A stretch of 64,000 bases of DNA from Bacillota bacterium (GCA_023407175.1 JAEYMU010000004.1:62001-126000); one strand, 5' to 3'; counted from the stretch's first letter, positions 32,863 through 41,356 are shown. Notes: generated by a model from the sequence alone, not told the origin. Numbers and translations are program-made.

Positions 32863-32991
32863 GAGTCTCTTTCCTTTCTGCCTCTCCTAAATGCCTTCTA
32901 TTTATAATCAACCGTTGGCTGTTCTTCCGTCTTTTTCATATTAAGCATAATATCCCTGCTTGTCAAATACAAGAGAGCTGTAAGTTAGATT

Positions 32992-33040
32992 AAAAAATGC
33001 ACCGCCAAAGGTTAGATTACTGGTCTAACCTTTGGGGTGC
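32992..33040 (-). terminator. Terminator downstream of the GH12 gene
   Basis: A stem of about 17 bp (GCACC-CCAAAGGTTAGA / complement) with a short loop, followed on the minus strand by TTTTTT. It lies about 220 nt beyond the GH12 stop codon; the stretch between holds only a linker-like frame (33179-33265). Confidence 0.85.
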
Positions 33041-33178
33041 ACCTTGATTTTTGTCCATTATCCTGTTGTTTATTCTGTCGTTTACTCCATTGAATATAAA
33101 CATTCTTCTCAATAGAGCATCTGTCTGTGGAAATGCTTCGTATAATAATGCTTGCTATGCAATTGTTATAATATCAGC

Positions 33179-33265
33179 TTATTCAAGGACACTGATATCT
33201 TGAACAGAACTCTCTACCGGTGTATCACCGGTTGTTTCATAATCCGTATCGGTAGTGCTATTAGT
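33179..33265 (-). pseudogene. Linker-like frame fused out of frame to the GH12 3' end
   Basis: Overlapping the GH12 stop, a different minus-strand frame runs 28 codons (TNSTTDTDYETTGDTPVESS...) to its own stop. The Thr/Ser/Asp/Pro composition is typical of linkers after glycosidase domains. It suggests that a one-base change truncated a longer enzyme, or a sequencing error. Confidence 0.35.
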
Positions 33266-33986
33266 TGCTTGTAACAGAATAGCTGTTGCATATAAAATCT
33301 AAGCCAGCGCTGGAGGATGTAATTTCAAAGCCGAATTGAACAGTATTTACCGTCTGAGTGCCGCTGAACCACCCTTTTGTATTGATCCATTTCAATATGG
33401 CCAGAATATCAACCGTACCGGAATTGGTGTTACTGGTTCTCACAAAGGAATATACTATGTTGGAGCCGTTGCTGCCCTGATATACATTCCAGGTATGTCC
33501 GCCTACTGATACATTCGTGTTAACAGCAACCGGGTTTCCGGAAGAATTCCAGTTGTAGGAAATCGGATTAACCGCTCCGGTGGAATTCATCCACAGCATA
33601 ATTTCATAAGTGGAACCGTTTGTCCAAATATCATAAGTGGTTTCATAAGCACCGCTGCTTGGACGGGTAACATTGAAGCTGCTTTTCAGTGTGGTTAATG
33701 AGGATAAGGTTTTTCCAATGGATTTTGTAACATTGGGATAGGACTTGATACCGCCAGTATCCGGGTGCTGTGCCCAAACTCCCCAATTACTATAGCTATT
33801 TGCCCAGATGGTCTGAGGGCCTGCCCCACTGCCCCATACATCATTATACAGAGTATACCCTCCATTGGTCCATGTCCCCCACTTGTCTGTCGAAGACCAG
33901 GTGGCTGCCAAAGCCGTTATTGAAGTTATCGATACGAGAACAAAGCTTAATACAAACGCGAATAGGATTCTGGATTTTCTTTTCAT
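33261..33986 (-). CDS. Secreted GH12 endoglucanase / xyloglucanase
   Basis: A 241-aa exported protein: signal peptide MKRKSRILFAFVLSF...ALA, then a single GH12 beta-jelly-roll domain. The nucleophile Glu lies in YEIMLWMN (normally YELMIWL), and the acid/base Glu in FGFEITS near the C-terminus, followed by LDFICNSYSV. GH12 enzymes cut beta-1,4-glucan or xyloglucan. The frame is open 18 codons upstream, but AAAGGAG lies 8 nt before the ATG at 33986. It ends directly after the catalytic domain; a linker-like sequence continues in another frame (33179-33265). No carbohydrate-binding module is present. Confidence 0.85.
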   Translation of the reverse strand: MKRKSRILFAFVLSFVLVSITSITALAATWSSTDKWGTWTNGGYTLYNDVWGSGAGPQTIWANSYSNWGVWAQHPDTGGIKSYPNVTKSIGKTLSSLTTLKSSFNVTRPSSGAYETTYDIWTNGSTYEIMLWMNSTGAVNPISYNWNSSGNPVAVNTNVSVGGHTWNVYQGSNGSNIVYSFVRTSNTNSGTVDILAILKWINTKGWFSGTQTVNTVQFGFEITSSSAGLDFICNSYSVTSN

Positions 33987-34306
33987 AAAATATTCTCCTT
34001 TGATTAAAATAAATTGTAAGATAGCAACATTATTATACATAAAACATTATAATTTTCCATTATAAGGAATTCTACTGTTAATTTTATACATTTATAGCCT
34101 TTATTATTTTACATTGCAGTGCATAAGTTTTCAGCAATGTCCCATGGGGCAAAAATCTTTAGTTTTATGTCAACCTCTTTATATCGTATTATATGGTATG
34201 CGATCCTTATTTCAGCAGGCTTTTGATTGGGCCGTTATAATCAATTACATGTATAATTTATACGAATCAAAATACATTTAGTAATAAAGCTTATTTTGAG
34301 GTTATT

Positions 34307-35581
34307 ATGATTATACATGTTGTTCAGGCGGGTGAAACCATCAATTCAATCGCTGACTACTACAAAGTGGATGTTAACAGATTAATTCAGAGTAATGACA
34401 TTGTTAATCCACAAAGACTTGTTGTCGGCCAGTCTATTTTAATTGTATATCCAAAGCAAATCCATACAGTACAGGAAGGGGACAGTCTGGCCTCTATTGC
34501 AGAGGAATACGGGATTACCGTAAAAGAGCTTTTAAGATATAATCCTCAACTATTAAGCAGGGAATTCATTTATCCGGGAGAGGAAATCGTAATCAGCTAC
34601 ATGGATGATAGAGTAGGCCGGATAGCGACAAATGGATACGCCTATCCTTATATTGATAAAAGCATTCTGCAGAAAAACCTGCTTTATCTGACCTATCTGT
34701 CTGTATTTAATTATACGATCACAGAAGAAGGGCTTTTAGATGAAATTGATGACACGGAAATAATCGATTTGGCAAAAGCCTATCAGGTGGCGCCAATTAT
34801 GGTTATCTCCAATACCAGTCCGGAGGGAACGATAAATAGGGAGCTTCTTCATAACATATTGAATAGTCCCGAAAAAAGTACCCAGTTAATTGATAATATT
34901 TTAAGTGTCCTCCAGCAGAAGGGATATTATGGCTTGAATTTGGAAACCTCCTATATCCGGGATATCGACTGGGACTTATATTTTGATTTGCTCAATGAGA
35001 TAAAGGATAAGCTGCATCAGGAGGGCCTTAAGCTTTATGTAACGGTATCACCTAATACCTTTGAACAAGCCCCGGCTGGCGAAAACCTTTTAACCCTCTT
35101 CACCGCATTGAGTGAAATATCCGATGGTATTATTGTATTGTCTTATTCCAGAGGCTATACCTCTGAAATTCCATTTGAATCTACCTCTGTTTATCTGCTG
35201 GAGATTTTATTGGAATTTACATTACAAAATATCCCTCCGGAAAAAATTCTATTTGGCATAACAAGCATAGGTTATATCTGGAGGCTGCCTAATATCATAG
35301 GAGAATCAAGGGCTGTTGCCATCAGTAATACAAATGCCATTCAGTTAGCCGCAGATACTGGGACCGAGATCTATTATAATCCATATAATTTGTCTTCTTA
35401 TTTTTATTTTAAAGATGTCGACTTATTTCTGGTGTATTTTCATGATGTCAGAGGTGTAAATGCTTCTCTTGAAATTATGAGCCAATATGGCCTACGCGGC
35501 ATCGGTATATGGAATGTTATGTATTTTCTGGCACAGACATTTTTATTGATTCATACATTATATGATATTGAAGAGGTCTGA
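34307..35581 (+). CDS. LysM-GH18 protein, catalytic acids missing, second paralog
   Basis: A 424-aa protein, two LysM domains (about 1-47 and 53-98) and a GH18-like domain (about 105-420), clearly paralogous to the protein at 22045-23337 along its whole length. The active-site segment reads GYYGLNLETSY (206-216), with Glu213 and Ser215 where Asp and catalytic Glu are expected, so hydrolysis is unlikely. There is no signal peptide, as in spore-associated members. GAGG lies 6 nt before the ATG. It is divergent from the GH12 gene across a 320-nt AT-rich gap in which I see no clear promoter or other element. Confidence 0.83.
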   Translation: MIIHVVQAGETINSIADYYKVDVNRLIQSNDIVNPQRLVVGQSILIVYPKQIHTVQEGDSLASIAEEYGITVKELLRYNPQLLSREFIYPGEEIVISYMDDRVGRIATNGYAYPYIDKSILQKNLLYLTYLSVFNYTITEEGLLDEIDDTEIIDLAKAYQVAPIMVISNTSPEGTINRELLHNILNSPEKSTQLIDNILSVLQQKGYYGLNLETSYIRDIDWDLYFDLLNEIKDKLHQEGLKLYVTVSPNTFEQAPAGENLLTLFTALSEISDGIIVLSYSRGYTSEIPFESTSVYLLEILLEFTLQNIPPEKILFGITSIGYIWRLPNIIGESRAVAISNTNAIQLAADTGTEIYYNPYNLSSYFYFKDVDLFLVYFHDVRGVNASLEIMSQYGLRGIGIWNVMYFLAQTFLLIHTLYDIEEV

Positions 35582-35744
35582 TGCTTTATCTTAGTTAATA
35601 AATGAAGAGCCAGAGAAAAGCTCTGAATTGGCAGATACAGAACCTGCCTATCTGGGCTTTATAGGTGCGCCCAGCTTTCTGATTATTGGAACCTATGATT
35701 AAGTTAACCTTAAAATATCTTAATAGACATTCGTACATTACCCA

Positions 35745-36536
35745 CTATTTTTCTAATATGGTGATTCCATCTGTCTTCAGGTCATAGTAATATACTTCAT
35801 CTGATAATATTTCATCTGTTGATACTTGACTGCGATTAACATCCATCACTATATCTTTAAGGGTTTTCTTATCAAAACTTTTCTTTCCCGGAAGAAGAAT
35901 TACTTCATGAATGGAGGAGGGCAGGATATATAGCCTTTCTAAATTCATACTTATTGTTAAATCACGTAAAATCCCTGGATATAGCAGTGCTCCCGCCCCA
36001 TTTATTCCGTTGGTATTGCTTAAAACATACATGGTTTCTTCTCTTCTTTCCCTCTTTAGCAGCTTTATAAAGTCTTTATCCAAATTTTTAGGAAAAGATT
36101 TTTTTGCTTCCGTATATTCTGTAAAATCATTATCCATAAGCTCTCGAATTACTTCGTTCATCCCTTTTATCGAGGGCGGAAATAAATTAGGGGTATTTAT
36201 ATCTGCTTTGCCGTTAAGTTCCTTCAGATTAACCTTCCATTCTTTCATAAGACTATCAGTAATAAGAATAAAGGCTGTATCTTCTATATTATAGTTTATG
36301 GGCAAAATATATATCTTGGCCAAATCCTCTACTATGGTATGCGGCATATTCTTTAATCTTTCTTTATTTAGTTTCTGACTAATTAATCTATATACAATTT
36401 TATCGGATATTGATTCATAATTTATAATTTCTAATAAAATATCTACACCAAGCGTCTTTTGCACCTGTCTTTCATCTTCATATTCTTTGCAACAATGTCT
36501 TAACTCGATGGTGGGCTGAAATTTTTTATATCCCAT
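35745..36536 (-). CDS. DUF5688 family protein
   Basis: A 263-aa soluble protein. It has the features I recall of the Lachnospiraceae family DUF5688: MYVLSNTNGINGAGALLYPG (around residues 178-197) and the very conserved ERLYILPSSIHEVILLPG about 25 residues later. The function is unknown; some members sit beside mobile or defence-like genes. The N-terminus seems shorter than usual. AGGAGG lies 6 nt before the ATG at 36536 (the frame extends seven codons more). It stands alone, lacks membrane segments, and is AT-rich like the following intergenic region, so transfer is possible. Confidence 0.7.
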   Translation of the reverse strand: MGYKKFQPTIELRHCCKEYEDERQVQKTLGVDILLEIINYESISDKIVYRLISQKLNKERLKNMPHTIVEDLAKIYILPINYNIEDTAFILITDSLMKEWKVNLKELNGKADINTPNLFPPSIKGMNEVIRELMDNDFTEYTEAKKSFPKNLDKDFIKLLKRERREETMYVLSNTNGINGAGALLYPGILRDLTISMNLERLYILPSSIHEVILLPGKKSFDKKTLKDIVMDVNRSQVSTDEILSDEVYYYDLKTDGITILEK

Positions 36537-36693
36537 TTTTAACCTCCTGAATAACATAATTTTTTTCTCTATACTTATTATTCTTTTTGTTACCTATAAA
36601 CTATCTAGCTATTTTAACATCAACCTTTGTTTAGCCTATATCAAATTACCCACAAATTATTATAAATGATAAAAAGAAAGTCCGCAATATAAA

Positions 36694-36729
36694 TTGCACT
36701 TGATTTTTAGTGCAAAATTAGTGTATAGT
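36694..36729 (+). promoter_or_regulatory. Promoter with overlapping dyad, likely RHH autoregulation site
   Basis: The inverted repeat TTGCACT / AGTGCAA (36694-36700 / 36709-36715, 8-bp spacer) overlaps the -35 region TTGATT (36700-36705) of a promoter with -10 TATAGT (36724-36729). It is placed as an autoregulatory operator of the RHH protein. Confidence 0.5.
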
Positions 36730-36778
36730 ATTATTCATTTTTAACCCCTACTATTATAGTATGGAGGTGTGTGCACAT

Positions 36779-36967
36779 ATGTTTGAAATTAAAAGTGATA
36801 AGATAGAAACAGTAAATAAAACCTTTAGAATTCCAAAAGATTTGGCACTAAGACTTGAAGAACTGGCACAGCAGAAAGGTATTTCCATGAATGGCCTTAT
36901 TGTACAGTGCTGTGAATATGCTTTAGATAACCTTAAAACAGACGATATTCCTATCGGCCTTAAGTAG
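36779..36967 (+). CDS. Ribbon-helix-helix (Arc/CopG-like) small DNA-binding protein
   Basis: A 62-aa protein. It shows the ribbon-helix-helix pattern: a short beta strand NKTFRIPKDLA (about 12-22) followed by LRLEELAQQKGISMNGLIVQCCEYAL, with the family's GISMNxLI turn between helices. Arc/HicB/CopG-type proteins bind DNA as dimers, often as antitoxins or plasmid regulators. No toxin gene is adjacent: downstream is a 25-bp perfect hairpin, then tRNA-Lys. GGAGG lies 11 nt before the ATG at 36779. An upstream dyad over the promoter suggests autorepression. Confidence 0.8.
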   Translation: MFEIKSDKIETVNKTFRIPKDLALRLEELAQQKGISMNGLIVQCCEYALDNLKTDDIPIGLK

Positions 36968-36989
36968 ATCAAATTCATATTTTATTTTA

Positions 36990-37046
36990 TTAAATTTGCA
37001 ATGAGCTAATACCTATTATTAAGGTATTAGCTCATTGCAAATTTAA
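36990..37046. repeat. Perfect 25-bp inverted repeat with 7-nt loop
   Basis: Arms 36990-37014 and 37022-37046 are fully complementary. No T-tract follows on either strand, so it is not a typical intrinsic terminator; it could be a relic of a small mobile element or an RNA-stabilising hairpin at the 3' end of the RHH gene. Confidence 0.8.
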
Positions 37047-37169
37047 ATTGGTATTAATAATGTCTACGGTTTTGACTCTGCATCCACACCCATGATACAC
37101 AAGCTAGACCTGTACCGCCACCTCGAGGCCAAAAGACGGTCTCTTCGGTCTTAGTTTTTTACGCGCAAG

Positions 37170-37217
37170 AAAAAAGCACCGACCCCGAAGCTCCTATGTC
37201 TCCAAAACCGATACTTT
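37170..37217 (-). terminator. Conserved strand-specific terminator element, copy 2 (tRNA-Lys)
   Basis: Directly after tRNA-Lys. It has the same arms as the element at 26562-26612 (GCACCGACCCCG / AACCGATACTTT on the plus strand), an equal 42-nt span and a different loop. It folds in minus-strand RNA with G-U pairs and is followed by a T-tract. Confidence 0.75.
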
Positions 37218-37222
37218 TGTAA

Positions 37223-37297
37223 CTGCGTCTCCAGGGGCTCGAACCCTGGACACCCTGATTAAGAGTCAGGTGCTCTACCAACTGAGCTAGAAACGCA
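37223..37297 (-). tRNA. tRNA-Lys (anticodon CUU)
   Basis: A 75-nt cloverleaf: acceptor TGCGTTT/AGACGCA, anticodon stem CCTGA/TCAGG with loop CTCTTAA (anticodon CUU, reading AAG), and T-arm CCAGG TTCGAGC CCTGG-type with GGTTCGA. CCA is not encoded. It has its own promoter (37322-37350) and terminator (37170-37217). Confidence 0.93.
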
Positions 37298-37321
37298 TAT
37301 TTATTACCGAACGCAAAAGTT

Positions 37322-37350
37322 ATTATATATAATACTCCAACAAATTGCAA
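37322..37350 (-). promoter_or_regulatory. tRNA-Lys promoter
   Basis: TTGCAA (37345-37350), a 17-bp spacer and TATAAT (37322-37327) on the minus strand, 25 nt before the tRNA 5' end. Confidence 0.8.
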
Positions 37351-37398
37351 GTGTTTTTTTAATTTTTTTAAAAAAATAGACACTTTTTATTATTTAGG

Positions 37399-37431
37399 CA
37401 GGGAAATCCCCTATAAAAGGGGATTTCCCTG
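37399..37431 (-). terminator. trxA terminator hairpin
   Basis: A perfect 13-bp stem (CAGGGAAATCCCC / GGGGATTTCCCTG) with a 7-nt loop lies 20 nt after the trxA stop. The T-rich flank is stronger on the plus strand (TGTTTTATT read inward) and only AT-rich on the minus strand. Confidence 0.75.
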
Positions 37432-37451
37432 TGTTTTATTACAGAAATATA

Positions 37452-37769
37452 CTATTTATAGGCTTCCAGTTTATCCTGGATTACCTTTTTCGAGACTGCG
37501 CCAACCACTGTATCTACTACCGAGCCACTTTTAATAAATAATAAGGTAGGGATGGACATTACACGGTATTTCTCAGCAACTCCCGGCTCCTGATCCACAT
37601 TTAACTTACCAATTTTAAACTTCCCTTCATATTCCTGCGCCAATTCAGCTACAATCGGAGCAACCATCTTGCAGGGTCCGCACCAGTCCGCATAGAAATC
37701 TACGAGCACAGGGATGTCCGATTCCAGTGCTTCTTTTTGAAAATTCGTATCTGTAAATTGAAATGCCAT
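37452..37769 (-). CDS. trxA: Thioredoxin
   Basis: A 105-aa thioredoxin with active-site WCGPCK (29-34; redox C30 and C33), the structural FYADW start and the cis-proline segment MSIPTLLF (about 74-81). It reduces protein disulfides in the cytosol using electrons from thioredoxin reductase, which is not in this window. GGAGG precedes the ATG. It is monocistronic, with a strong hairpin just after the stop. Length and all key residues are typical. Confidence 0.96.
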   Translation of the reverse strand: MAFQFTDTNFQKEALESDIPVLVDFYADWCGPCKMVAPIVAELAQEYEGKFKIGKLNVDQEPGVAEKYRVMSIPTLLFIKSGSVVDTVVGAVSKKVIQDKLEAYK

Positions 37770-37920
37770 TGTTCTTCCTCCATTCTGATGACCATACGAA
37801 TGAATACAATTTCACCCGTATTCTATTTATCCTGTTGTACATTAGTATCTCTTTGCATCATGTTATTATGTGATGTATATTATGATATTACAATAGTATC
37901 AGCAATATGACAAGCAGTTA

Positions 37921-38061
37921 TTACTTTTTCTTCTTTTTCACAGAGCTGTTTAATATTCCTTCCACTTCATCCCAGGAAGATTTTAGCTTCATAATTTTCT
38001 TGTCAATGTTTGGATTTCCGCCCGTAACCTTTGATACCTTATACTTCCAGTTTTTTTTCAT
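37921..38061 (-). CDS. Small Lys-rich protein downstream of trmB
   Basis: A 46-aa strongly basic protein (MKKNWKYKVSK..., ending in five lysines), with one amphipathic stretch IDKKIMKLKSSWDEVEGIL. AAGGTG lies 5-6 nt before the ATG at 38061; the frame also extends 19 codons upstream to 38118. It follows trmB by about 60 nt, probably on the same transcript. No family is recognised. The composition suggests RNA or ribosome binding, but that is a guess. Confidence 0.45.
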   Translation of the reverse strand: MKKNWKYKVSKVTGGNPNIDKKIMKLKSSWDEVEGILNSSVKKKKK

Positions 38062-38123
38062 CGACGCACCTTCTCCTGCCGTTTTTACCATTTTATGAAG
38101 GCGAGCCTGTTTTAGCACCCGGT

Positions 38124-38780
38124 TTATGCATTCTCTTCCGTATTATTTCTGAAAGCCACCAGCCGGTGAATGGGATTTTCCAGAGCAACGAACCTTTCCT
38201 CATATTCTGTCATTACATTGCCCCCCAGATATTCGCTGTTATGAAGATCAAAGGTTACCTCCTTAAGCTCCCAGCCTGCTTCGACAACCTCATTCAGTGA
38301 AAAGTCAAATAAGGATCTGTTATCTGTCTTAAAAATCACTTCTCCATCCTTTATTAAGCAGGAATTATATCTTGCAAAATATTGTCTGGAGGTTAATCTT
38401 CTTCTCGCATGCCGGTCCTTAGGCCATGGATCAGAAAAATTAAGATAAATTCTTGCAAGCTCGTCCTCAGCAAAGATTTCATTCAAGTATTCTGCGTCAT
38501 AACGGATGAAATACAGGTTGTTAAGCTCCATATCCTCTCTTTTCTCTAAAGCACGCAAAAGCACGCTGGAATATTTCTCAATTCCAATATAATTAATATC
38601 AGGGTTTGCAGCCGCCAGCTGCATAAGAAATTTGCCCTTTCCCATGCCAATTTCTATATGAATCGGATGCTTGTTATCAAATAGAGTATTCCATTTTCCC
38701 TTATAAGCTTCCGGCTCATGTATTACAAAGCTGTTAGCCGCAACCGTTTCTCTGGAGCCCTTAATATTTCTGAGTCTCAT
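38124..38780 (-). CDS. trmB: tRNA (guanine-N7-)-methyltransferase
   Basis: A 218-aa SAM-dependent methyltransferase. It shows IHIEIGMGKGKFL (SAM motif I, about 40-52), NYIGIEKYSSV (motif II), YLNFSDPWPKDRHARRRL (catalytic and tRNA-binding loop, about 122-139) and a C-terminal TEYEERF segment. It makes m7G46 in tRNA. The length is typical. The ribosome binding site is AGGGT. It is followed by a small Lys-rich gene. Upstream, 38781-39200 holds no gene but includes a hairpin related to the intergenic repeats (38840-38867). Confidence 0.95.
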   Translation of the reverse strand: MRLRNIKGSRETVAANSFVIHEPEAYKGKWNTLFDNKHPIHIEIGMGKGKFLMQLAAANPDINYIGIEKYSSVLLRALEKREDMELNNLYFIRYDAEYLNEIFAEDELARIYLNFSDPWPKDRHARRRLTSRQYFARYNSCLIKDGEVIFKTDNRSLFDFSLNEVVEAGWELKEVTFDLHNSEYLGGNVMTEYEERFVALENPIHRLVAFRNNTEENA

Positions 38781-38839
38781 TTTAATTTACCCTGTCTTTC
38801 TTCAAAGTCTGCAAACTTTGGCCGAAGGCACAAATTTGC

Positions 38840-38867
38840 GTGTGAAAATTGCTCTTTATTTTCACAC
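38840..38867 (-). repeat. Possible degenerate copy of the second hairpin of the intergenic repeat
   Basis: GTGTGAAAAT / ATTTTCACAC (38840-38849 / 38858-38867) with an 8-nt loop resembles stem 2 of copy B at 15943-15971. The neighbouring stem is different, so kinship is uncertain. The rest of 38781-39200 shows nothing I can assign. Confidence 0.35.
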
Positions 38868-39200
38868 TATCCTCCACTAAGAATGTCCCTTATAATTTGG
38901 CTCTGAACAGTTACCAATTTGGCAATATTGCCGTCCTTTCCTATTATATATTCAAGTACTGCATTCGTCAAGAAACACACTGCTCGTAATAGATTGCAGC
39001 CATTTGTCATTCGTATAAAAGCAGATCCATATAAATTGTGTTTTATTCTCAGATTATTGGTTATAATAATTCACAATTATTTTCCCTCTTCTCCTATTCC
39101 AAACAGACTTATCTTGTAGTATACTATGGATAAACATTTTTAGTTTACACCTGTCCTCGGACAGAAGTACAAATTTTTATTACTCTTTCAGGAGGTTCTT

Positions 39201-39818
39201 ATGAAAGTAATTGCGATTAACGGTAGTCCCAAGCCTATGGGAAACACTTATCTTACACTTAAGACAGTTTGCGATGAATTAAACAGCCAAAACATCGAAA
39301 CTGAAATCATACATATCGGTAATATGGAGTTAAAGGGCTGTATTTCCTGCGGCCAGTGCCGTGATGGCCAATGTCGCTTTTCTGATGAAGTATTTCGCGA
39401 TATCGTTAACAAAATTTATGCAGCTGACGGTCTTCTGCTTGGCAGTCCGGTATACTACGCCAGTATTGCCGGAACCATGAAATGCTTTCTTGACCGTCTT
39501 TTCTACCCCAGCCATGGACGTATGCGTCTGAAGGTAGGCGCGGCCGTGGCTGTTCTTAGAAGGTCGGGTGGTGTTACTACCTTTGACCAGCTGAACAACT
39601 ATTTTCTGATTTCGGAGATGCTGATTGCTCCCTCCTATTATTGGAATGCAATACATGGCGGCAAGCCGGGTGAGGTTACTCAGGATGGGGAGGGTATCTG
39701 CGTCCTCAATAACCTGGCTAATAATATGGCCTGGATGCTGAGTATAAAGGACTTTAGCCGGGAGGCTTTTCCCGAACCTGCTCCGGTGAAACGTACCTTC
39801 ACGAATTTTATCCGCTGA
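39201..39818 (+). CDS. Iron-sulfur flavoprotein-like NADPH-dependent FMN reductase family protein
   Basis: A 205-aa flavodoxin-fold protein: the FMN phosphate loop INGSPKPMGNT (6-16), GSPVYYASIAGTMKCFLDRL (about 80-99) for flavin and dimer contacts. A compact cysteine motif C47-x2-C50-x2-C53-x4-C58 matches the [4Fe-4S] pattern of Methanosarcina/Clostridia iron-sulfur flavoproteins (Isf). Such proteins handle low-potential electrons or O2/H2O2 in anaerobes. AGGAGG precedes the ATG. It is monocistronic, with a CTGTCC/GGACAG dyad at about 39150 between its upstream region and the gene. Confidence 0.85.
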   Translation: MKVIAINGSPKPMGNTYLTLKTVCDELNSQNIETEIIHIGNMELKGCISCGQCRDGQCRFSDEVFRDIVNKIYAADGLLLGSPVYYASIAGTMKCFLDRLFYPSHGRMRLKVGAAVAVLRRSGGVTTFDQLNNYFLISEMLIAPSYYWNAIHGGKPGEVTQDGEGICVLNNLANNMAWMLSIKDFSREAFPEPAPVKRTFTNFIR

Positions 39819-39925
39819 TATGAATCAAAATCGGCCCATTTCCTATTTTAAGACAGGGCTTTTTCTGCATTATTGATAAAATGAAACTCTAATTTGAGAG
39901 CTTTTTACGTGCTTTAGGAGGATTT

Positions 39926-41356
39926 ATGAAACGACAATGGATTGCTGTATTCAGCATTATTCTTATATTAATAGCTATTTTGGATATTCCCGTAAAAGCC
40001 ATGGCTTCGGCCACAGAAACTGATGTCTGGCCGGACGGCCCAAATGTATTTGCCGAGTCTGCTATTGTTATGGAGGCTTCTACCGGACTTATCCTGTATG
40101 AAAAGAATATTGATGATCAACACTACCCTGCCAGTATTACAAAAATTATGACGGTTTTACTGGCCCTTGAGAATTCCTCCCTGGGCGATATCGTTACCTT
40201 TTCCCATGACGCTGTTTATGACGTTGATTCAGACAGCAGCCGGCTCTGGGTAACCGAAGGTGAACAGATGACAATGCAGCAATGTCTTTATGCCATTCTC
40301 TTATATTCGGCCAATGATGTTGCCTACGGTGTTGCCGAGCATGTCGGCGGCAGTGTTGAAAATTTCGCACGGATGATGAATGAGAAGGCCAAGAGCTTGG
40401 GCTGTAAGAATACAAACTTTACAAACCCCCATGGTTTGCAGGATGACAATCACTACACCTGTGCCCATGATATGGCATTGATTACAAGAGAAGCGATTAA
40501 GAATGAAACCTTTCTTAAGATATTCGGAACACGGACCTACCAGATTCCGCCTACCAACCTTCAATCGGAAACCAGATATCTGGCAAACCATCATAAGCTT
40601 TTAATGAAGCAGACCTATTCCTATGATGGGGTAATCGGCGGAAAAACCGGATATACCTCCACCTCCTTATATACTTTGGTAACCGTCGCAAAAAGAGGGG
40701 ATTTGGAGCTGATCTGTGTACTCATGCGTGATGATTCGATTGAGCATGAATATACCGATACCATAAAGCTGTTTGATTACGGCTTTGATAATTTTTCTAT
40801 TTATCCGATTGCTGATCTGGAAGATACCTCCGCTCTCAGTGAATCTCCCCTGTTTACAAGGTACAATTCCCTGCTTAGCGATATGAATTCTCCGATCACA
40901 ATTGATCATAATGGATATCTGGTACTGCCTAATTCGGCATCCTTTCAGGATGCTGTGAAGGAGGTTTCCTTCTTCTCGGACTCAGAAGCCTCTGATAACG
41001 ATAGCTCCGCAGATTCCGAGGATAAGATAATCGGCCAGATTTCCTATACCTATCAAGACAAGTATGTCGGCGGAGCCAATATTTTATATCATAATGTGGA
41101 TTCGCCTTCCTTAATAAAAAATAATACAGAAACAACCAACCCTACCTCCGCCCCTGGAACTGAAACCCAACCCCCCCGCAAATCCGGAGGAGGGTTACAG
41201 CTATTTATTATAGGCGGTCTCATAGGCTTGGTTGCCCTTGTTATTATTGCATATTATATCGTAGTGGAACGTCCTCGTCTCAAGCGCAAGCATGCCTATT
41301 ATAAGAAACGTGCTCAGCGTAAATTATACCAGAACGATGATTATCTTGATCTGTAA
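39926..41356 (+). CDS. D-alanyl-D-alanine carboxypeptidase (DacF/DacB-like, S11)
   Basis: A 476-aa penicillin-binding-protein-type peptidase. It has a signal peptide (about 1-28), and the catalytic triad motifs S70-ITK73, SAN (128-130) and KTG (240-242). A Ser/Asp/Glu-rich linker (about 350-365), a Thr/Pro linker (about 400) and a C-terminal membrane anchor (about 420-445) follow, with a basic cytosolic tail. It removes the terminal D-Ala of peptidoglycan side chains outside the membrane. AGGAGG precedes the ATG. The exact paralog (DacA, DacB or DacF) cannot be decided, so no symbol is given. The next gene is convergent, 21 nt away. Confidence 0.92.
   Translation: MKRQWIAVFSIILILIAILDIPVKAMASATETDVWPDGPNVFAESAIVMEASTGLILYEKNIDDQHYPASITKIMTVLLALENSSLGDIVTFSHDAVYDVDSDSSRLWVTEGEQMTMQQCLYAILLYSANDVAYGVAEHVGGSVENFARMMNEKAKSLGCKNTNFTNPHGLQDDNHYTCAHDMALITREAIKNETFLKIFGTRTYQIPPTNLQSETRYLANHHKLLMKQTYSYDGVIGGKTGYTSTSLYTLVTVAKRGDLELICVLMRDDSIEHEYTDTIKLFDYGFDNFSIYPIADLEDTSALSESPLFTRYNSLLSDMNSPITIDHNGYLVLPNSASFQDAVKEVSFFSDSEASDNDSSADSEDKIIGQISYTYQDKYVGGANILYHNVDSPSLIKNNTETTNPTSAPGTETQPPRKSGGGLQLFIIGGLIGLVALVIIAYYIVVERPRLKRKHAYYKKRAQRKLYQNDDYLDL

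Noticed and set aside
33040..33178. Open minus-strand frame running through the region after GH12 and its terminator
   Set aside because: It lacks a start, has no recognisable motif and is rich in Lys/Gln from AT-rich DNA; probably chance.
37122..37157. GAC/GTC hairpin with T-run on the plus strand after the RHH gene
   Set aside because: The stem is only 5 bp with a large loop; too weak to call a terminator with confidence.
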